Assembly (NCBI GenBank): GCA_030407315.1
Contig: JALQPE010002471.1
Location: forward strand, 53,119-117,118
Source: Asparagopsis taxiformis
Taxonomy: Eukaryota; Rhodophyta; Florideophyceae; Bonnemaisoniales; Bonnemaisoniaceae
Direction of reading: 5' to 3'
DNA: 64,000 nucleotides
The position numbers and the translations under genes were made by a program. Shown one piece after another: positions 59,552 to 64,000 of the stretch. Under the pieces are notes generated by a model. That model saw nothing but the letters and a program-made list of their open reading frames with translations, ran no database searches and was not told the origin of the DNA. Numbering within the stretch: position 1 is the stretch's first letter; every line of letters begins with the position of its first letter.

Positions 59552-60793
59552 TTAGCGACGATAATGGCTAGAAGGCCGAGGCCGATGAGAGGCAGACGGT
59601 GCCGTAGGGGCAGGAGCGCGTACATTCGTCGAAGGACGAGGATGGCGGGGTGCAACCCTTGCGAAGGTAGGATTACGACGCAAACCGCGTTGCGGAACTG
59701 CACTAGAACCCCGACGACGGGCAGGCACAGGGCCATGCGAAGACGCAACCGCAGAGGCGGATAACCCAACTGCTGGGATGGACGCGGGAGGCGGAGAAAC
59801 ATCTGGCGACTCAGGCGACCCCAACCGGGCATCAAGACGCGCAAGCAGAGGATTACTAGCATCCGCAGCACCCACGGGGGAATGAAGACGAGTACGCACG
59901 TTGCGTTCGGGAAGACCCTCATCGGGAGATCGAGCGCGACGACGCGAGTAACCAGGCTGAACTGCCTCCTCGCCACCCTCTTCGGGAATAACTGCTTGCT
60001 GCAGTAGACGCCTGGCGTCCTCCAACTCACCTTCTAATTCCCCAACCCGGGTTCGCAATTCTGCTGCCTCCAGGCGTGCGGCCTCAACCTCCCTATCCGC
60101 TGTGCGGCGACGCTCTCGGGCGATGTTACGCTGTTCGCGTCCTTGTTTATAGCGAGCAGCTAACGTGATGCACGACAATGCGAGTCCATCCAACGCGGAT
60201 CTTACGATGTAACGCCCATTGGCAGAGGCAAAAATGGAAGCCACCGTACCATCCCCGAGATCATCGGCCAACCGCCGCACATGCGGAATCGATAGCAATT
60301 CGCGACTCGACAATTCCCCACGTAGGATATCAACAGCAGGAGGCTGACGCGTGACTACATCATCACCGTTCACGGATGGCTCAGAGCCTTGGTCTGATGT
60401 CAGAAGCGCCTCCATGGCGGGACCCACTTGGGATGAAGGGGCAGCTGCAGGCTGAGGGGTTGGCGCGGTAGGCGCGACGGTCATCGGGACCTGACTTTCG
60501 TACAAGTCATCAGCACCACTGGGTGGTAAGGAAGCAACAGGAGCGAAGCTCCGTCCTGCGTAAGGCGAACGCCCAGCTGGGCCTCCCGCCTCGGCGGCTG
60601 TCCACCACGGACGCGGCACAAATGCCTCGCCAACAGGCTGATATTTGTAAGAGTCGGGATGACCGTCGGAATACCTGTCAGGCTCCACGCCGTAATACCC
60701 ATCTTCGGTGAACTCACCATCTCTGCGATAAGGCGGCAGCTCTGCGACTGTACCATCTCGATGGTTTAACACGTTAATACGTAACGCCCTCAC
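59552..60793 (-). CDS. Antisense ORF-c, family A element
   Basis: 413 codons; the frame opens at a GTG (60793-60791) that overlaps the stop of ORF-b as GTGA. No ATG occurs in roughly the first 100 codons, so it is probably translated by reinitiation or a frameshift from ORF-b. The product has an acidic/Tyr-rich start, a Pro/Ala-rich stretch, a coiled coil at about 225-275 (RRRTADREVEAARLEAAEL, LEGELEDARRLLQ) and an Arg/Pro/Ser-rich basic tail, a layout reminiscent of a nucleic-acid-binding structural protein. No known family. It is the last of three genes running against gag-pol. Confidence 0.75.
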   Translation of the reverse strand: MRALRINVLNHRDGTVAELPPYRRDGEFTEDGYYGVEPDRYSDGHPDSYKYQPVGEAFVPRPWWTAAEAGGPAGRSPYAGRSFAPVASLPPSGADDLYESQVPMTVAPTAPTPQPAAAPSSQVGPAMEALLTSDQGSEPSVNGDDVVTRQPPAVDILRGELSSRELLSIPHVRRLADDLGDGTVASIFASANGRYIVRSALDGLALSCITLAARYKQGREQRNIARERRRTADREVEAARLEAAELRTRVGELEGELEDARRLLQQAVIPEEGGEEAVQPGYSRRRARSPDEGLPERNVRTRLHSPVGAADASNPLLARLDARLGSPESPDVSPPPASIPAVGLSASAVASSHGPVPARRRGSSAVPQRGLRRNPTFARVAPRHPRPSTNVRAPAPTAPSASHRPRPSSHYRR

Positions 60794-61263
60794 CGCAAGT
60801 CAACAGTCCTGTAGATAACCACCTTCTCCGGTGCCACTCCCGTGATGTTGGTACTGACCAATTCCTGCGGGTAATCATCACCCCCAAGGGCCACCTTCAG
60901 CAACCGACGCACTACCGAACCAGGTAACTCCCGACTATAGGGGACCACGTCCGACACCGGAACCTTCGGGATATCGTACCAAGTACTGCTCACCCTATTG
61001 AGGAGTTCCTCCGCCATCACCGGCACAAAGCCCCGCGTCTCGGCGGTACGAGCCAACTCGATCCCTATAAGGATATCCCTCTCCAACTCGAGGTACGATC
61101 GGAACCTGTCCATTCGCCATTCGGGCGCGTCGCGAAGAGCGGAATTATGGAAATACACCAGCGACGGAGGGTCGGCAACGGGCAAACACATCGGTGGAGA
61201 TGACTTGCCTTCCCAAGTGGGATCATCCCATAGCGGGTCCAAAGCTTCCCTAGCTACCTTCAT
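60790..61263 (-). CDS. Antisense ORF-b, family A element
   Basis: 157 aa. ATG 61263-61261 overlaps the TGA of ORF-a as ATGA, a classic coupled stop-start. The product looks globular: DPLWDDPTW, PPSLVYFHNSALRDAPEW, RFRSYLELERDILIGIELARTAE, VPVMAEELLNRV and GSVVRRLLKVALGG. I recognise no family. The PPSLVYFHN part has a weak resemblance to VFHYAPSVLLG of the family C antisense gene, which I would not rely on without alignment. Confidence 0.78.
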   Translation of the reverse strand: MKVAREALDPLWDDPTWEGKSSPPMCLPVADPPSLVYFHNSALRDAPEWRMDRFRSYLELERDILIGIELARTAETRGFVPVMAEELLNRVSSTWYDIPKVPVSDVVPYSRELPGSVVRRLLKVALGGDDYPQELVSTNITGVAPEKVVIYRTVDLR

Positions 61264-62816
61264 GGGCTAGTGGCCGGCTCAGCAGAGCTACCATGACGGT
61301 GCGCGAACACGCGATAATCGTTCGCCGTCACCTGACGCCCCATCCTTCGGGAAGTAACCCTAGCGTGCAAACGCATATGATGCTCATAGCTACCCGTATC
61401 GGGACGTGGGGGATACGCAAACCAGCGAGACCGAATCATCGGCATGTCCGCTACGGAGCCTTGGTACGATCCTTCTTGGAACAAGCGACGATTCATACGT
61501 TCGACGTAGAGCGCATCTCCGGGATGGAGCAGGAAAGTCCTGTCGCTGCATAGCGTATGGGGGACACGGAAGTGACGCATAGGGCGACTCGAAGGGAGAC
61601 GGGCGTAAGCCGACCAACATTCGTTTTGAACCTGATGGTTTTGACCCCGGAGGGAGCTCATGAGAAGCATATCGCGACGTAACTCGCTTCTCGGGCGATC
61701 CGTAAAGTCCCTACGAGGGAGTCGCGCAAACGGGTAGTGTTCCCAAGGAGCGGCGAGCTCACGCCTGAAAGGCAAGGCTTGCGAGTCGAATACCACCAGC
61801 TCATCAGCATTTGCTGGGTAGAATTCTCCCATGGAGCGCCAATTGGCAGTCGGCTTAGGTGCCCGAGGGGGAGTGTCGTGAGACGGAGCAGCTGGTGCTG
61901 AGGCAGACGCAACCGCGTAAGGGTCAACTAGGGCGGTGCCCGACGGTCTTACGCCTACAGAGGCATCGGCGGCAGCCGCACCAGACCCACTTCGGGTAAC
62001 TCTGCCAGTAGAGGCATATGGGTCTAGGACCTTCTCTACAGGTTGAGCATTAGCCTTCTCGGCTGCAGCCTTCTCGGCTTCTGCCCGAGCAGCCTCGCGG
62101 CGCAACTCTTCTTCTCTACGCTTTCGAGCGTCCGCCAGAATTTGCTGGTTGCGGCGACCATAGTCCTCATAGGGATTCGCTGACGCGTCATGACCAGAAG
62201 AGGTACGAGCCGCCGGGGCGGAAGGACGAGAAGTAATCGGACGCGAACTTGGCGAAGGCCTGACATTCGGCTGCCTTGTTGGCCTGGGCGTAGCGCCTCC
62301 CTCGGCGACGACTTCTATCACCTCCTCGGTGTCGGCCGGCATGGCTCCCCTTGGGGACGGGCCGGCGGCCTTCGATGACTCACCTTCGCGTGACGGCGGA
62401 TTAACCGATGACGGTTTGACACTTGCCACTGGGGTGGAAGGCTTCGGGGAAGCAGGCGATTCAGCCGGAACAGAGTCGCGCTCTTGTGCGCTTGCCCTGG
62501 TAGGGGGGACCGTCTCTTCGGAACGTGCTTGCGCACTCGCAACCTTGCCAGCAGGCGACGCTGGATCAGCGGTGCCTTTGGCGGCAGTCGAACGCGTTCG
62601 CGTTTGCGATTGAGCCGCGGTGGCTGACGGCGCGCGTGGCGCTGAAGTCGACGAAGACTTAGCCGGTGTAGGCGGAACCCCGGTGCGGGAGGAGGAAGCC
62701 TGGTGGCGAGTCGTGGGACGGCGAACGCTGGAGCGTGTGGTAGGACGGTTGGGCGAACCCATATTGTCTCCTTCCTCTTCAGAGGATTCGAATTGAATCG
62801 GAGCACGAGGGGTCAT
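61260..62816 (-). CDS. Antisense ORF-a, family A element
   Basis: 518 aa from ATG 62816 (MTPRAPIQFESSEEEGDN); the longer frame begins at a TTG and was not used. Residues 1-330 are disordered-looking (Ser, Ala, Pro, Thr) with an Arg/Glu/Ala helix near 230-260. The last 150 residues look globular (MGEFYPANADELVVFDSQALPF, AAPWEHYPFARLPRRDF, HPGDALYVERMNRRLFQEG, RWFAYPPRPD, TANDYRVFAHRHG). A homologue starts at 46945 in the A2 element. It is read from just inside the 3' LTR toward pol. It is intact in a recent insertion and conserved between two LTR subfamilies, so it is probably functional for the element. Function unknown. Confidence 0.82.
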   Translation of the reverse strand: MTPRAPIQFESSEEEGDNMGSPNRPTTRSSVRRPTTRHQASSSRTGVPPTPAKSSSTSAPRAPSATAAQSQTRTRSTAAKGTADPASPAGKVASAQARSEETVPPTRASAQERDSVPAESPASPKPSTPVASVKPSSVNPPSREGESSKAAGPSPRGAMPADTEEVIEVVAEGGATPRPTRQPNVRPSPSSRPITSRPSAPAARTSSGHDASANPYEDYGRRNQQILADARKRREEELRREAARAEAEKAAAEKANAQPVEKVLDPYASTGRVTRSGSGAAAADASVGVRPSGTALVDPYAVASASAPAAPSHDTPPRAPKPTANWRSMGEFYPANADELVVFDSQALPFRRELAAPWEHYPFARLPRRDFTDRPRSELRRDMLLMSSLRGQNHQVQNECWSAYARLPSSRPMRHFRVPHTLCSDRTFLLHPGDALYVERMNRRLFQEGSYQGSVADMPMIRSRWFAYPPRPDTGSYEHHMRLHARVTSRRMGRQVTANDYRVFAHRHGSSAEPATSP

Positions 62817-63302
62817 CCTAAAAGCCAGTAGAGGCGGAGACGGACGTTGATAAAAACCCTGAAGCGGGACGAACAAGTGGCCTATTGGCTTAAGTCTCCG
62901 GGAGGGAGCTGCGCTATTCAACCCAGGAAGGGGGATCGCGAGGCAATGGGCCGAAACGGCGAATGCAAGCCTCGAATTGGCACCGCTCGTGCGATCACGC
63001 GGCTAATTATTTAGCAGATGGACGCAAAAACCCTTTGAGGGATAGTGGAAAGGACGCGAATGCGTGGACGCAGTTGGACACCGAAAGGGTGAATACGCTG
63101 TGTTGCGTTAGGATGAGATGAACCTGAAACAGGTATGATTCCAATAGGAAACGGTCGGGCGGAACTCGGGAAGAGTCGGATGGACAACACATTTAGTGTG
63201 CACGCGCCGCGCGCGGGAAAATTTTGAATTGCACAATGCAACGGCCACAGCCAAAAATTGTAATTTTATTTGATCAAATTTTGTCGGGACGACAAATCTC
63301 TC
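62817..63302 (-). promoter_or_regulatory. Leader/promoter region of the antisense genes, family A
   Basis: The 486 bp between the ATG of ORF-a and the polypurine tract. It should hold the antisense promoter. A gtttttatc string lies about 45 bp upstream of the ATG as a weak TATA candidate. In the sense direction this is the 3' UTR. No other ORF accepted. Confidence 0.4.
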
Positions 63303-63311
63303 AGGAGGGGG
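63303..63311 (+). other. Polypurine tract, family A
   Basis: AGGAGGGGG, followed by CCG and then the 3' LTR. Identical in the A2 element. Confidence 0.85.
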
Positions 63312-63314
63312 CCG

Positions 63315-63999
63315 TGTCGTACCGCCTGGCGGTCCTCGCTGATCGAGCCGTGTCGCTTCCCTATTGGGTACCCACTTACGGGATGTGCCAATCAGAAGGC
63401 ACCAGCCAACTGGCGTGTTTCCTATACTTAGGACCAGCTAAGGCTGACAAATAACCCCACCCGGGCCTATCGGCCCCGGCCAAGACCCCACAAGGGGCAA
63501 ATTTTAACTTAGGCTGATCAGCCATACATTACAATGTAAGCCTATTGGCAATGACCTCGCGGGTAGGCGAGCGCCAGTAATTGGGTTCTGATTGGTCACT
63601 AACTGGATATTTATTCCTAACCACTAACCCTAGCTTACAGTAGACTTAGTATAAAACGGCCACTGGAATAGCCAGTAGGCACGGTTTCTAGAGTAACGTA
63701 AACTCAAGTGGAATTACGACCCACAGGAACAGTGTTCGCATACCTATTGTTCAACCCCTCTCCGGGAAAACCTTAGGGTTAGCCAACAGCTCGACGGATT
63801 ACGTCATCTTGCTCCATTAATACGCCTCTCGCGTGAGCACCCCTTTGTCACACAACCCCCTCCGGGTAACGACACCTTCTCTCTCACGAGACTACCCGCT
63901 GGGTACCTATAAGGTTCATCTGCTCTACCACTTCCTCTACCGAGGCTCGGGACACCTGTCGGGTGGTTTGCCGCTCTAGCGGATTTTCTACCTGCTACA
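63315..63999 (+). mobile_element. 3' LTR of complete family A element
   Basis: 685 bp, starts TGTCGTACCGCCTGG and ends CTACCTGCTACA one base before the window end. Nearly identical to 51690-52375. The one base visible beyond it is A; the 5' flank is gcaac, so a simple 5-bp duplication would predict G. Confidence 0.95.
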
Positions 64000-64000
64000 A

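Noticed and set aside
1..64000. CRISPR arrays, rRNA genes, bacterial operons
   Set aside because: None was seen; repeats present are LTRs, tandem duplications and microsatellites of a eukaryotic genome.

Overview
The window looks like nuclear DNA of a eukaryote with compact, almost intronless genes separated by large blocks of transposable elements. Nuclear thioredoxin genes with one short GT-AG intron each, probable plastid-targeted peroxiredoxin Q and YidD proteins, and Ty3/gypsy elements in nested stacks suggest a red alga. A florideophyte such as Chondrus crispus is my best guess; this is inference from gene style, since no rRNA or organelle marker is present.

Bases 1-27600 are a host-gene region. 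In order: a partial unknown gene (-), clathrin heavy chain (+), about 5.5 kb without recognisable genes (including an AT-rich stretch with a 189-bp tandem duplication), an unknown protein (+), the RNA 5'-kinase/cleavage factor CLP1 (-), membralin (+), chaperonin subunit CCT4 (-), a G3BP-like NTF2+RRM protein (-), a coiled-coil protein (+), two tandem peroxiredoxin Q genes (the second frameshifted near its end), a RING+BRCT protein (+), a YidD homologue (-), and three related thioredoxins (+) whose intron interrupts the Trp codon of the active site at the same place.

Bases 27600-43600 are mostly gene-poor: decayed ORFs, a Harbinger-type transposase missing one catalytic Asp and cut by an LTR, a Copia gag scrap, simple and dispersed repeats, and an unusual gene with Fe(II)/2-oxoglutarate dioxygenase motifs split by one in-frame stop.

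Bases 32700-37200 and 43600-64000 are stacks of LTR elements. I name the LTR families A (about 685 bp), A2 (660 bp, related to A), B (about 680 bp) and C (785-809 bp). At the right, a C element is cut by an A2 element, that by a B element, and that by a complete A element (51690-63999) whose LTRs are almost identical. The A element carries gag, protease/RT/RNase H/integrase, a chromodomain ORF and, on the opposite strand just inside the 3' LTR, three overlapping ORFs. The A2 and C elements also have an antisense gene in this position. Both readable gag/pro junctions (A and B) carry a candidate -1 frameshift site: a slippery heptamer (or near-heptamer), 3 nt spacer and a 10-11 bp stem-loop. At 32.7-36.2 kb two C LTRs in inverted orientation have flipped the DNA between them, and the CTTAG target duplication lets the event be reconstructed.

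The antisense gene modules and the frameshift signals are the most novel content. All family assignments come from reading motifs; no database search was run.
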